Numbered from the stretch's first letter, positions 16,066 to 26,517 are shown. The stretch: 58,620 nt of DNA from Bartonella sp. AU18XJBT (GCF_028618595.1 NZ_JAQITE010000011.1:1-58620); one strand, 5' to 3'. Program-made: numbers and translations. Notes: a model not told the origin generated them from the letters alone.

Positions 16066-16415
16066 TATTTTAGAAGTATTTTTTACAAAAATAGATTAAA
16101 AGAGAGACAATAAATCAAATATAAAGGGACAGTAATAATAGATAAGGTTGTCATTATTGTAAATTGTAAATAAACAGGCAGGAACCTTAAATCTAAAACG
16201 CCAAAGTAAACTAATGGGAACGGACATTATCGTTGTTATGATGAATCCTACGATAAACCATTGCATGAATAATTTTATTATATTTATTTTATCTTTATTA
16301 AAACGACATTGTTTTAGTTCTTCCTCTGAAATACAATCGATAATAAAAAAACAGGGTAAACAGGAAACTCTCTACTTGGACAAGCACTAACAGAAAATTT
16401 TTCAAGCTCTAACCA
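16066..16415. other. Gap without an intact gene
   Basis: AT-rich. The minus strand contains hydrophobic coding-like fragments (around 16130-16370) with stops, possibly a decayed membrane protein gene. No call is made beyond that. Confidence 0.35.
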
Positions 16416-16601
16416 TTATCTTTCACGTTCTTTTTTCAATATCTTCTTTTCTATTTTTTGTTTTATATATTCTTTGGAAATACAATTGATTGGAGAAGGA
16501 CTTCCAACAAAAAAATCGTCTTTTGCCCAACCATGGGTTGTATTGTGCGTGAATAAAACAGCGCTTATTGCTGTAGCAAATAAAATAAAGTGTTTAAACA
16601 T
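16416..16601 (-). CDS. Small secreted peptide
   Basis: 61 residues from the ATG at 16601 (MFKHFILFATAISAVLF); ten further codons are open upstream but place polar residues before the signal. A signal peptide of about 24 residues is likely, with cleavage around HGWA. The mature part is short, ends in KKILKKERER and contains one cysteine. It has shared leader copy 2 upstream. Function unknown. Confidence 0.55.
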   Translation of the reverse strand: MFKHFILFATAISAVLFTHNTTHGWAKDDFFVGSPSPINCISKEYIKQKIEKKILKKERER

Positions 16602-16651
16602 AGGGTATTTATTGTCTTTTGTTTCTAACAAGCTTTTATAAAGTAATTTCT

Positions 16652-16790
16652 ATTGAATAAATCAATATGTGTTATTTTTATGTTGGTAAAATACAATAAA
16701 TTGTATGTATTTTGGCACTTTGTATCTAAAGATGGCGATAGATAGTTCAAAATGCTTGAAAATGCAGGATACCCTTTGTTGAGAAGCACT
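16652..16790 (-). promoter_or_regulatory. Shared leader/promoter block, copy 2 of 3
   Basis: TTGAATAAATCAATATGTGT near the start codon and TTGTATCTAAAGATGGCGAT plus GCTTGAAAATGCAGG farther up match the blocks at 15895-16065 and 18185-18300. Confidence 0.6.
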
Positions 16791-16823
16791 TTTCATCAAA
16801 TTATGGAATGAATAGATCAAAGT

Positions 16824-17246
16824 TTATGGTAATTTTGTATATTCTATGATAACTCTGTATAAGATCTCAATTTCATGATCAAGTTTCTCAAGTTCTTTCT
16901 TGTTTTTAGCTATACGCTCTTGATATGTCTCTATGTGTTTCATATGATTTGAGAGATGGGTATGCTCATTAGAGTGTTTTGCTTCATTCACATGTCGCAT
17001 TGCATCTATTTCTAATTCTATAAGGCTGCACAGAGCATTAAATACATGATGTCGTTTTTTTATTATATTGACATGTTTTTCATAGAGCGGTTGCGATGAC
17101 CGCCACTTGTTTTCCAAAAAAAATGTTTTTTCTATCCAGAGAATTTGGTAGAATTTTTCTGACCACCAGCGACTTCCATTAACGAGGAAAATGCGGAACA
17201 ATCTCTCTCTCTCTTTCTGTAATTTCTTTTGAAGAGAAGAGTTCAT
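16824..17246 (-). CDS. Coiled-coil hypothetical protein
   Basis: 140 residues, rich in K/E/H. The C-terminal third (about 100-135: RIAKNKKELEKLDHEIEILY) is a predicted coiled coil. No signal peptide or membrane segment. It sits between a secreted peptide and a lipoprotein gene on the same strand; it lacks the shared leader. Unrecognised. Confidence 0.6.
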   Translation of the reverse strand: MNSSLQKKLQKERERLFRIFLVNGSRWWSEKFYQILWIEKTFFLENKWRSSQPLYEKHVNIIKKRHHVFNALCSLIELEIDAMRHVNEAKHSNEHTHLSNHMKHIETYQERIAKNKKELEKLDHEIEILYRVIIEYTKLP

Positions 17247-17433
17247 TCGAATAAGTATATCCCTTTGAAGAATAAAAAAGATGCGTTGTTAAAAGGGCAA
17301 TAATTAAGACGTTTCTCAATAAAGATTGTTTAATTAACATTGTTTTTTATACCCTTTTTGTGCTTGATTATAGTCATTGTGAGAGGGCTTAATGGTTCTT
17401 TAGAAGTATTTTGAAAGGCGTTTTATTGTTCGT

Positions 17434-18171
17434 TTAAAGGTTTTTTAGATACTGCGTCCATCTTTCAAAAGTGCTATATCTTACGGGTGGCTTTACATTT
17501 TCTTTGGGCATCATTGCAAGGTATACCTCTCTAGCCATAACGCACATTGTTGCTGTATTTCTAAAACGCGTGAGTTCATTGCCTATTATGAGCAGTTCTG
17601 TCTGAAGAGTTTGTTCTTTTCGACTAATGCCATTGGGAGAATCCAAAAATTTTTCTGCGTACGCAAACATTGGATCATCAAAGTTTGTTTCAAACTTTGC
17701 CTTGAGGAAAATATTTTCTATATAATCCCAATTTTTCCGGTATTTCATCCCGTTAGCTTTAAAAGCCCTAAGTCTTGTTGGTAAGTCGTTAAATGTAAGT
17801 GTGAGTATCGTTTTATCACCTTGCCATAAATCAAAAAAGCGTCCACAAAAAACAAGCAATATGTGATAATGTTTAAAAATATTAAATTCTGGAGGATTAC
17901 TGGGCAATGTTATTAAATGCCTCCAAAATTGACTTTTGTCATGGGGTATGTCTACAGTCCATTCCATATACGCTTTTAAATATTCTACCTCTTTTTTTGC
18001 TTTTTCTAATTTCTGAGAATATTCTAAACGAGTGTAATTTTCATGGACATATTTTTGGTAAAGCCTATCGTATTCAGGAAGGTCGCTTACTTGGGTACAA
18101 CCTAATAATAGGGATACAGAAAAAAACATTATAAATGTTATGACGTACGTTTTGAATAATAATTTAATCAT
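17434..18171 (-). CDS. Hypothetical lipoprotein
   Basis: 245 residues. A lipoprotein signal peptide (hydrophobic residues 4-24 ending in the lipobox LLGC, Cys25) predicts lipid anchoring in the envelope. The mature protein is charged, with a helical stretch RLEYSQKLEKAKKEVEYLKA at about 48-67. Upstream are shared leader copy 3 and a strong hairpin at 18301-18330. No family recognised. Confidence 0.7.
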   Translation of the reverse strand: MIKLLFKTYVITFIMFFSVSLLLGCTQVSDLPEYDRLYQKYVHENYTRLEYSQKLEKAKKEVEYLKAYMEWTVDIPHDKSQFWRHLITLPSNPPEFNIFKHYHILLVFCGRFFDLWQGDKTILTLTFNDLPTRLRAFKANGMKYRKNWDYIENIFLKAKFETNFDDPMFAYAEKFLDSPNGISRKEQTLQTELLIIGNELTRFRNTATMCVMAREVYLAMMPKENVKPPVRYSTFERWTQYLKNL

Positions 18172-18184
18172 TTTAATTTTTTAA

Positions 18185-18300
18185 TAATTCTTGTTGAATA
18201 AATCAATATGTGTTATTTTTTTGTTGAAAATATAGGCAAAAACGTATTTAATGAAAACCGCGATAGTGATTATACTGTATCTAAATAAGGGTGGGTACAG
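18185..18300 (-). promoter_or_regulatory. Shared leader/promoter block, copy 3 of 3
   Basis: TTGTTGAATAAATCAATATG adjoins the lipoprotein start; GTATCTAAATAAGGGTGGGTAC lies about 85 nt farther upstream and is a GTA(T/C)C...GGGTAC inverted motif. Matches the blocks at 15895 and 16652. Confidence 0.6.
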
Positions 18301-18330
18301 GATAAAACCCCGCACACGCGGGGTTTTATC
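18301..18330. terminator. Strong perfect hairpin terminator
   Basis: GATAAAACCCCGC and GCGGGGTTTTATC form a perfect 13-bp stem with an ACAC loop. A TTTTTTTTT run follows 20 nt later on the plus strand. It separates the minus-strand accessory cluster from the degenerate region to its right. Confidence 0.8.
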
Positions 18331-18529
18331 CGCTGGAGAAGACTTTTTTTTTTGGAGAAGACAAAGAACAGAGGAGACAGGGACAGTAAAAAATGTGCAG
18401 TAAATATAAGGGAGGTTCTGTCACCAAAATGGTTGTCCTAGGCGGGAATAGGGAATATCCAAAATGCTCTCAATGAAATATACTTGTTGTACATAGTTAC
18501 GCGCTTGTTTTAAAGAAACATCTTGCTCT

Positions 18530-18960
18530 AAGCTCTTTTTATACTCATTTCATGTCCATTTCATATCGGCGTTTGTGCATTTCATGCTGGAGCTTGTGAA
18601 TGGTATCGTGAGGGGTAACAATAAAGCCGCGTAAGTTATAAATGTAGATTATCAATATTGCGCAGCTCATCTTTGACTTTATGAAAAAGTAAGTTGGTAC
18701 TATTTGGGGCTTGTTCTCAAGATTGCGGTTTGGGCTTTAGCTCTTGGGATGATTCATAATCTCGTTTACTGCGGGGGGATTTTTCATAAAGGGTAGGCTT
18801 TTCTTGGAAGGTTTCACGCCATATGGATCTTTCTGCTTGTGAACTGTAAGCGAAGAGGGGTGATTGTTTTCAATAGAATAGAGGGGAAGAGAATTTTTTG
18901 CTCTTCTTGTTCTTCTGCAAGAGGAATAACGCTATCGGTATCAATTAAAGTATTCGTATA
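18530..18960 (-). pseudogene. Degraded gene on the minus strand
   Basis: Coding-like fragments in shifting frames on the minus strand: FYTNTLIDTDSVIPLAEEQE, then ERSIWRETFQEKPTLYEK with RSKRDYESSQELKPK, then LRGFIVTPHDTIHKL with a charged end HEMHKRRYEMDMK. Stops and frameshifts separate them. The charged, phage- or plasmid-like composition suggests a decayed mobile-element gene; I cannot name it. Confidence 0.45.
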
Positions 18961-18969
18961 AAAAAGATG

Positions 18970-19800
18970 CGTCTTGAAAGAGGTGGCTTAGAGAATGTGG
19001 AAAATATAGTGGATACAATTGGGAATGAGGGATCTTCTTCGAAAAGGCGGGCTATTAATTTTCTTGGCGTATGGGGTGGCTGGCATATAGGAGCCGTGTG
19101 GTGGCTTATTGAAAGCTTTATTGAGAGGAGGTTCTGGAAATGGCTCTGTTAGATCTGTTGTAAATGACGAATAGGATCGATGAAGCTTATTCTAATTTTT
19201 AGAGGGAATGCTTGTACTGTTTGAGGTGGATAGAGAGGCGAGAAGGATAAGATGATTGGGGTGGGGGACTTTAAGGATATCAACGGGATGTGTTCAAACA
19301 ATGAGTTTATAATAATTTATTGTTGAGATTCAATTTGAATTTCAATGAGAGCCTGAAATAGTGTGAGATGTTCTTATACCTCTTATTTAAATTCTCTTAT
19401 ATTGAATCAAGTAAAATCGTTTGTCTGCATATTACAAGCGGGGTGAGCTTGTGGGGAAAAAATATTCAAGAAATAAAAATGTTAAAAAGGGGTAAGGGTG
19501 CCAAGAGGGGGAATAGTGAGGCTTGGCAAAGAGAAGGAGTGTTCTTAAGGGAAAGAAAGAGGAGGATGCAAGAAAAAGGGAGAGGTAATGGGAGAGGGAT
19601 TATTCTTTGGGGTGTGTCAATTTCAAAAGCCGCTCATAAAGCATTTTGGAGATTAAGTGCGTCATTCAGTCCATTGATTTTGGAGCCATTGATTTTTAAG
19701 CCATTGAAGCGCATGGTTTAAAGGATAGGGGACTTGATGAAGCCGATGGAGGTTGGAGGAAAAGATTTAGGCTTATAGGGGCAAGAAGAGAGAGGCAAAA
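18970..19800. other. Gap without a convincing gene
   Basis: G/A-rich plus strand. Frames at 18967-19152 and 19368-19721 have no recognisable content and poor start signals. Nothing called. Confidence 0.5.
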
Positions 19801-19811
19801 GAAGAATAAAA

Positions 19812-19886
<75 letters not shown>

Positions 19887-20063
19887 CCCTTTTCAATCTT
19901 TGCGCTGTCTTGTGCCATATTGTCAGAAAATAGGCAAGAGAACATTTGTATATTCTTGCAAGAAAACGTATCTTATGTCATGACATATGTTTCTTATATG
20001 CTTAAATATTTAAGGTTATGAGTTGCTTGGATAGAAGCTCAACACTGTTTAAAAGGTTGCGCA

Positions 20064-20216
20064 ATGACACAAATGCATCAAAAACAAAAACAAAATGAAA
20101 TGAATCATCAAGATGAAAAAGCAAAACGGCGTCAAGAAAGATTAGCGCAACAATTGCGTCAAAACCTGAAACGTCGAAAAGAGCAAAGCCGACAAAGAGC
20201 GCAAACAGAACTCTAA
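20064..20216 (+). CDS. Small basic conserved protein upstream of murA
   Basis: 50 residues, almost entirely K/R/Q/E, with KAKRRQERLAQQLRQNLKRR: a single charged helix. Small proteins of this kind commonly lie directly before murA in Rhizobiales. Stop codon 177 bp before murA. Too short to have been listed by a length-limited ORF search. Confidence 0.7.
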   Translation: MTQMHQKQKQNEMNHQDEKAKRRQERLAQQLRQNLKRRKEQSRQRAQTEL

Positions 20217-20393
20217 AATGCAAAAAGCTCTAAAATGCAAAAAAAATGTTTTTTAATGAAGCTTTGCAACCAAACTTCTCAATAATTTGTTCTCATATTT
20301 AGAATGCGTTCTAAAACGATTAATAAAGCATAACTTCCCGAAGGGGGAAAATCCTTTGGAAGGGTAGGCACAAAGGAAAAGAGGGAAAACACG

Positions 20394-21689
20394 ATGGATT
20401 CTATTCAAATTGTTGGGGGAGAACAACTTCAAGGAACAATTCCTATATCAGGGGCAAAAAATGCTGCGTTGCCTCTTATGATTGCGGCGCTTTTGACAGA
20501 AGAAACGCTCACTTTAGAAAATATTCCTCATCTAGCCGATGTCGAACTGCTTATTCGTATTCTCAATAATCATGGGGTGGGATATGCCGTTGATGGACAA
20601 GAGTTTAACGATGAGTGTGTCAATTCAAGAACAATTCATTTTACTGCGCAAAAAATAGCGACAACACGGGCGCCGTACGAACTGGTGAAAAAAATGCGCG
20701 CAAGCTTTTGGGTTATCGGCCCTCTCCTTGCTCGATGCTTAGAGGCTTATGTTTCGCTTCCTGGAGGGTGCGCTATCGGAACAAGACCTGTCGATTTTAT
20801 CCTTGATGGACTTAAAACTTTAGGAGCACAGATTACGATCGAAAATGGATATGTTCATGCAAAAGCGCCAAGGGGGTTAAAAGGTGCTCACTATCGTTTC
20901 CCTAAGGTCACTGTTGGTGGAACACATGTGTTGCTTATGGCGGCGACATTGGCAAAGGGAACAACTGTTCTTGAGAATGCGGCTTGTGAACCAGAAGTGG
21001 CAAACCTTATTCGAACTTTGAATGCTATGGGGGCTCAAGTAACCGGTGAAGGAACAACAACGCTTACAATTGAAGGGGTTAAAAAACTTAAAGGAACAAA
21101 AATACGCGTTATTGCTGATCGAATCGAAGCGGGGACATATGCAATGGCTGTTGCTATGACAGGGGGAGATGTTTTTCTTAAAAATGCAAATCCTAATCAT
21201 CTCACAAAAGTGCTTAAGGTGCTCCAAAAAACAGGACTTGAGATTCAAATAGAACCTCAAGGAATTCATGTTAAGCGAAATCCAAAGAACACCCAAATTA
21301 TGCCCGTTGATATTAAAACAGGACCTTATCCTGCTTTTCCAACCGATCTCCAAGCGCAATTCATGGCGCTTATGACACGGGCTGAAGGCATTGCGCATAT
21401 TACAGAGACGATTTTCGAAAATCGTTTTATGCATGTTCAAGAACTCAATCGTTTAGGGGCTTCGATAAAGCTTGATGGGCAGAGGGCAACCGTTTATGGA
21501 ACAGAGCATTTGCAAGGGGCTCCTGTCATGGCGACGGATTTGCGCGCTTCTGTTTCTCTTGTGATTGCAGCATTGGCAGCAAAGGGAGAAACAATCGTCA
21601 ATCGTGTCTATCATCTTGATCGTGGATTTGAGAGGTTGGAGGAAAAATTAGTCCGTTGTGGCGCAAAAATCCAACGTATCAGCGTGTAA
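20394..21689 (+). CDS. murA: UDP-N-acetylglucosamine 1-carboxyvinyltransferase
   Basis: 431 residues, full length. It transfers enolpyruvate from PEP to UDP-GlcNAc, the first committed step of peptidoglycan synthesis in the cytoplasm. Visible features are the substrate loop GAKNAALPLM near residue 21, the catalytic loop with Cys126 in PGGCAIGTRPVD (position 115 in E. coli numbering) and the C-terminal DLRASVSLVIAALAA. Cysteine rather than aspartate implies fosfomycin-sensitive type. ATG is preceded by GAGGGAAAACACG. Two degenerate fragments of its 3' part lie downstream (21935-21990, 23150-23392), signs of a past duplication. Confidence 0.97.
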   Translation: MDSIQIVGGEQLQGTIPISGAKNAALPLMIAALLTEETLTLENIPHLADVELLIRILNNHGVGYAVDGQEFNDECVNSRTIHFTAQKIATTRAPYELVKKMRASFWVIGPLLARCLEAYVSLPGGCAIGTRPVDFILDGLKTLGAQITIENGYVHAKAPRGLKGAHYRFPKVTVGGTHVLLMAATLAKGTTVLENAACEPEVANLIRTLNAMGAQVTGEGTTTLTIEGVKKLKGTKIRVIADRIEAGTYAMAVAMTGGDVFLKNANPNHLTKVLKVLQKTGLEIQIEPQGIHVKRNPKNTQIMPVDIKTGPYPAFPTDLQAQFMALMTRAEGIAHITETIFENRFMHVQELNRLGASIKLDGQRATVYGTEHLQGAPVMATDLRASVSLVIAALAAKGETIVNRVYHLDRGFERLEEKLVRCGAKIQRISV

Positions 21690-21934
21690 ATCTTTCAAAG
21701 ATATGCCCCAAAGAATGACTTTGGAGAGGTTGCTTAGGGTGGATGTTGTTGGCGGCGTGCTTTCAGGTGTGCTTTGGGGGGCGTTTTAGCACAATGCTTT
21801 TTGGGGGGCTTGATCTCAAGGGTTAAGGGTTGTTCAGCCTTGCAATAAATGCGGGGCTTATCTCATAGTTCTGGAGTTTTTATGAGCGAGCATAAAAGAA
21901 GGGGGGGGGCTCATAAACAAAATAAAGACTGTAT

Positions 21935-21990
21935 CATGGTCGAAGTGTTGTTTATGGCGCTCATGACACGGGGCTGAGCAATGCGTGCAA
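21935..21990 (+). pseudogene. Fragment of murA
   Basis: GAAGTGTTGTTTATGGCGCTCATGACACGGGGCTGAG resembles murA around 21360-21390 (GCGCAATTCATGGCGCTTATGACACGGGCTGAAGG), with one extra G causing a frameshift. Part of the decayed duplicate whose end is at 23150-23392. Confidence 0.55.
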
Positions 21991-21999
21991 GATTACAAA

Positions 22000-22290
22000 C
22001 CAGATACGTGTATTGAATAATAATAATTTATCGCATTAAAGTTTTAAAAGACTTTTCGGATTGTCAAAATGGGAGTTGGAGATTGTTTTATTGAAAATAA
22101 TCTTATTTCATGATGGTAGAAGATTTATGTATAATTCGGGATTATTTTTAATCTACACATTCTTGTTTTCGTTTACCTGTGGGGAATTATTTTTTTATCC
22201 CATATTTTAGTTCTAAACTGTCTTAAAAAACAGAGATAAATAAACTCCAGAGCTGTCTTATTATAAATAAGTCCATTGAAAAAAGGAAAA
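22000..22290. other. Gap without a gene
   Basis: AT-rich with no coding signal beyond the murA fragment before it. Confidence 0.5.
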
Positions 22291-22655
22291 ATGAAGAAAA
22301 TCTTGAAGTTATTGCGTTGTATAACTTTATCAAGTACCGCTGGATGTTTTCCAGATTTACCCTTGACTTTGAATGTGGGGAAAAGACTGTGAATGTGGGA
22401 GGAAAGCTAGATGCAGATCAGCTTGAGATCAAAAAAAGCACGATTAGAATATAATATGCTAAGCTTTTATGGAGATGGATTTTGGGTCATAAAGGCTTCA
22501 CTATAAATGCGAATGCTCTGATTGAAAAATGTCTTATACAAGCAGGATATTATAATAAAATGAGAAGATCGGAGAGCGCGTTTGCTGTCAGAATTATTAT
22601 ATTAAAGCTCTTTTATTTTGGTTCGTTGTATTATTATTTTAAAGTAAAGTATTGA
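22291..22655 (+). pseudogene. Broken lipoprotein gene
   Basis: ATG behind AAAAGG opens MKKILKLLRCITLSSTAGC, a lipoprotein signal with lipobox STAGC, but the frame stops after 33 residues. Coding continues in other frames with NVGGKLDADQLEIKKSTIRI, KGFTINANALIEKCLIQ and AGYYNKMRRSESAFAVRII. At least two frameshifts are needed to join them. It is probably a dead relative of a small envelope lipoprotein; it lies beside an intact small lipoprotein gene at 22766. Confidence 0.5.
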
Positions 22656-22765
22656 AAAAGATGTATTCAAAATGATAGTAAATATTTGCAATGTTTATTG
22701 TTTTTTAATATAAAAATATGCTATTAAAATAATTTATGTATTTTATAGTATTCAAGGAAAATGAA

Positions 22766-23032
22766 ATGAAGCAGAATTTTAAATTATTGAGTGCTTTATT
22801 GATTATGATTGGATGTTATCAAGCTCAGTTTCCTCAAGCGATTGCAGATACATGGAAAAAGTCTGGTGTAAATCAACTTGAAAAAAAAGTTCTTTATGAT
22901 GCTCCAGAAGATTTTCAGAATGACCCTGCTTATATAGAATGGTGTATAGTACATGACAAGAATCCGGAGTGTAATCCTTTAGAATCTCGTAATCCATGGA
23001 AGTTTAGTCGAACTCTTGGACACGGACACTGA
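22766..23032 (+). CDS. Small hypothetical lipoprotein
   Basis: 88 residues from the ATG at 22766, 5 bp after AAGGAAA; the longer frame from 22736 adds ten residues before the signal and is less likely. MKQNFKLLSALLIMIGC is a lipoprotein signal (Cys17). The mature part has YIEWCIVHDKNPEC with two further cysteines and ends in GHGH. It sits inside the decayed murA duplicate. Its size is similar to VirB7-like lipoproteins of T4SSs, and a traG remnant lies nearby, but the link is speculative. Confidence 0.6.
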   Translation: MKQNFKLLSALLIMIGCYQAQFPQAIADTWKKSGVNQLEKKVLYDAPEDFQNDPAYIEWCIVHDKNPECNPLESRNPWKFSRTLGHGH

Positions 23033-23149
23033 TGAAAAGAGTGATGTCATCTCTTTAATTGACGAAAAAATGAATATGGCAAACCTATAAAAGACGACCA
23101 TAACAAAAAAGTCGCTTCATTCTTTAAAAGCTGAGGATGGCATTGTGAA

Positions 23150-23392
23150 TGGAGTGTCGATAAAGCTTGTGGGTGAGAGGGTAATCGCATTTTATAGAAC
23201 AGAGAATTTGCAAGGGGGACTCATTATGACGTCTAATTTGCGCGCTTTTTTCTTGTCTTTGTTTTTCTTGTGATTGCGGTTCTCTTGTCTTGTTATATGG
23301 GCGGGGAGGATTTTTATCGTGGGATTTGAGAGGTTAGAGGAAAAATTAGTCCGTTGTGGTTGTGGCGCAAAAATCCAACGCATTAACGTGTA
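23150..23392 (+). pseudogene. 3' end of a murA duplicate
   Basis: Similar to the last 240 bp of murA: GATGGAGTGTCGATAAAGCTTG-like start, ACAGAGAATTTGCAAGGGG, TTTGCGCGCTT, then GGATTTGAGAGGTTAGAGG and GGCGCAAAAATCCAACGCAT up to TAA. Internal indels break the frame. Distance to true murA is about 1.7 kb in the same orientation. Confidence 0.85.
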
Positions 23393-23639
23393 ATCCCGTT
23401 CGTGTGTTATCCCTTTGGGGAACACGTTCCTCTATAGCGCTGTCGTCACCAACTTATACGAGCAAGTAAGCTCATAAAATAATAATTTTTCATAACGAGA
23501 GTTGTCCATTATGATACGTAGTGAATTGTGGTCAACTTTTGCTGAATAAAGTTGGTTGTGGAATATTTTCAGCTGTTTTATTAAATATTTATTATGTATC
23601 TTCTGTGTGACTATTATTTATGTAGACTTCAATAAGACG

Positions 23640-23935
23640 ATGAAAGAAACACCATAACTTTCATTACGTTTATCAGCTAATGACTAAAAACGACCACTTA
23701 TTGTTGGTTCAAGTGCAAGTGTTAATCGTGCTGTTTTTAAATTACGCCGTTTACGTTCACTATCCTGTTTCGCTTTTACACTATGACGCGTTAACGTGTC
23801 ATAAAATCATTTTTTTGTTCTATCGTATCTAAATCTTGTTCATTTACTTTTTGTACTTTTGTAAACGGTTGTAAATTTTAAAAATTTAGCAATGGAACCG
23901 CTGTTTTTTTTGTCATGTCACCTTTATCCTTCTTT
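23640..23935 (-). pseudogene. Remnant of a plasmid-type gene
   Basis: On the minus strand an ATG near 23915, behind AAAGGTGAC, begins MTKKTAVPLLNF. After stops and shifts, coding traces FTKVQKVNEQDLDTIEQKND, KAKQDSERKRRNLKTARLTL and ALEPTISGRF, then LADKRNESYG are visible. The last part resembles the small DNA-binding proteins of plasmids (replication or partition accessory). It is divergent from the traD-traG remnant, the usual layout on each side of a transfer origin. Confidence 0.45.
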
Positions 23936-24230
23936 GATTTCCTTTCGCTCTAAAGGACGCATATTCCTGATTTAAAGGGCTGTTCTGTAAAAAGTTTGGC
24001 TTTCTGTCGGCGGGGGTTTTGACCTACTCCTGACCACTCATGTGGTTCACTTTAAGAAGGCTCTACGGGGCAAGCCATGCCCATTTATTATACACTCTAA
24101 AAACACTTAATATGTAAAGTTTTACATGCCTTATATCACGGTTCTAAACAACAATGTTTTATGGCAAAATATGATAAATCGCGCTTTTTTTTCAGTGAAC
24201 CCTAATGCATATTGTTATTGGGGGGCTCTG
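23936..24230. other. Intergenic region, possible former transfer-origin area
   Basis: Contains GGGGCAAGCCATGCCC, a small inverted repeat, and a run of directly adjoining A/T tracts. By position between a divergent plasmid-type gene and traD-traG it could be a decayed oriT, but I see no defined nic site. Confidence 0.25.
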
Positions 24231-24269
24231 TTAAGAAGCCGATACAGTTTAGTAAAAGAGTTAAGTAAG

Positions 24270-24501
24270 AAATTTAAATAGTGCGTGAAGCATCAAAGAA
24301 ACTTTAGAAAAACTCTTGAAAAAATTAGTTTAGGGGCGCTTTTTATAAAAGCCAGTCTTAGAGAGGCAGATAAGTCTTTTATCTTAAGAGGCTTGCTTTA
24401 CATTTCAAAACTTGATAAAAATTCAAAAAATACAAAGATTGCAAAAAAATAGGACGAGAAGACTTTTCTGATATGTCGGGGGGAAAATGGTCAATAAATT
24501 A
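24270..24501 (+). pseudogene. traD-like conjugation gene remnant
   Basis: The frame reads FRKTLEKISLGALFIKASLR, then EADKSFILRGLLYISKL. The pattern G(A/G)L..KA.LR.ADK...L.G.L is the core of the small TraD family that precedes traG in Agrobacterium-type transfer operons. A TAG interrupts it in an A-rich run near 24450; shifting frame restores GREDFSDMSGGKWSIN and a stop at 24501, overlapping the traG start. So a frameshift in a homopolymer has disabled it. Confidence 0.65.
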
Positions 24502-26397
24502 GACAAAAAATAGATTATATTTTTAGCATTGCCACTCATCTTTTCAATCATTGTAACTTTTTTGGTCAATATAACGATCAATAAAATTACAGAAAATGGA
24601 ACGACGCCTGATGCTTATTGGTTTGTAAGATCAAAGCCACTGGATATTTTAATCCTTATTGCACTTTCATGTTCTTCATTCATCTTATTACAAAAAAAGC
24701 ATACCAGAAAAAATATCACTATTTCGTCCATGATCATCTTTGGTTTGTTTGCAACTTATTATAGTGCAAATGAATGTATCAGACTTAGTCCCTATGTAGG
24801 TCAAGATAATATGACATGGGCGGATGTTTTCCCATTTTTTGATAGGATGGTTTTGGGGGGTGTTATTATTGGCATTGTTATCTTTGGTTATACGATGAAG
24901 CTTTCTTTGGCAAAAGCTTCACCTTTGAAAAATTCAAAAAATACGATCTTCGGTGGTGTTCAATGGATGGATATGAAACGCCTTGAAAAGATTTTTCCTC
25001 GTGATGGCGAAGTCGTCATAGGAGAGCGCTATAGAGTCGACGAAGATGTTGTTAAAGATGTCCCTTTTAATCCTAACGACAAAACAACATGGGGAAAAGG
25101 TGGTAGACAGCCATTGTTAACATACAAACTTAATTTTGATTCAACCCATATGCTCTTTTTTGCTGGTCCTGGTAGTTATAAAACAACCAGTAATGTTGTT
25201 CCAACTTGTCTCAAATATTCCGGTCCACTGGTCGTTTTTGACCCTTCAACTGAAATCGCTCCAATGGTAAAAAAAACAAGGGAGCTGTCAAAAAGAAAAG
25301 TATACGTTCTTGATCCTCATGGTTCTTCAACAAAAACTTTTAATCCTTTAGATTGGCTGTTAGATGAAAATCTTCCCCTTTATGAAAGAGAAGCGGGTTT
25401 GGTTGAAGTTGCTAGACTCCTTCTTTCTGAAAACGACAAATCAACGTCGACTGATCAATTTTCTACATCTCAGGCACATAATTTGTTAACAGGGCTTCTT
25501 GCGCATATTGTCTTTTCTGATGAATACACAGTAAAGGAAAAAAACTTAAAAACCCTTCACACGATCATGTCAATGCCAGAACCGTCCGTGATTGGAAAAT
25601 TGCAATCTATACGATCAAATTCTCCATCGCAATTTATTCGTGAAACCCTTGGCGTTTTTACAAACATGGCTGAACAAATTTTCTCAGATGTCTATTCTAC
25701 TGCTGCAAAAGATATACAATGGCTTTCACTCTCTAATTATGCAAACCTTATCAGTGGTCATGATTTTAAAACTACCGATATAACAAAGGGAAATATTGAT
25801 ATTTTTCTAAATATCCCCTCAAAAATTTTAAAATCTTATCCAGGTGTTGGGCGTATCCTTGTTGGCTCTTTTCTCAGAGTTATGGAAGCCGCTAATGGTA
25901 ATTATGCAAAAAGAGCGCTCTTTATTTTAGATAATGCTGATCTTTTAGGATATATGAACATTTTAGAAGAAGCACGTGATCATGGACGCAAATATGGTAT
26001 ATCTCTCATGCTTTTTTACAAGTCTGTAGATCAAATAGAACGCTATTTCGGTTCGTCAGGCGTTATGACATGGTTTGAAAATTGTGCCTTTGTAAGCTAT
26101 GCCGCAATAAAAGATATTAAAACTGCTGAAAATATATCTAAGGCATGTGGTCAAATGACTGTCGAAGTGAAAAATTCAAGCAAATTTCTAGGAGGATTCC
26201 ATACAAGAGGGACAGAGAATATAAGTACCCAGCATAGACCTTTAATATATCCACATGAAATAACACAAGAAATGCGAAAAGACGAACAGATTATTCTTAT
26301 GCAAGGGCAACCACCTGTTCGTTGTGGACGCTCTATCTATTTTAGACGTAAGGATTTAACAGCTCTTACTAATGAAAATAGCTTTTCTTCTCGATAA
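24487..26397 (+). CDS. T4SS coupling protein (VirD4/TraG type), early nonsense codon
   Basis: The natural start seems to be ATG at 24487, behind GGGGGGAAA, giving MVNKLDKK and then TAG at 24511-24513; the frame continues uninterrupted for 622 codons from TTG 24529. Domains: three or four membrane helices in the first ~130 residues, then a VirD4/TraG ATPase. Numbered from the TTG, Walker A is GPGSYKTT (213-220, Lys218), and the second motif reads FILDNADLLGYMNILEEARD, where family members have DE and this one has Asp468-Asn469. Coupling proteins bring relaxase-DNA or effector substrates to a T4SS. No T4SS channel genes are near, so this is an orphan. The nonsense codon and the missing Walker B glutamate suggest loss of function. 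Confidence 0.8.
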
Positions 26398-26517
26398 AGC
26401 ACCTGTTTTTTAGTTAAAATGAATAAAATATTGTTGTATTTTTGGATGATATAATTAGAGATAAATCATTTTTATAATACATATTTTATAATATAATGGC
26501 TTGAAAATGGGGGAGTC

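Noticed and set aside
23936-24230. Transfer origin (oriT)
   Set aside because: Position is suggestive, but no nic-site-like sequence or well-formed inverted repeat could be defined.
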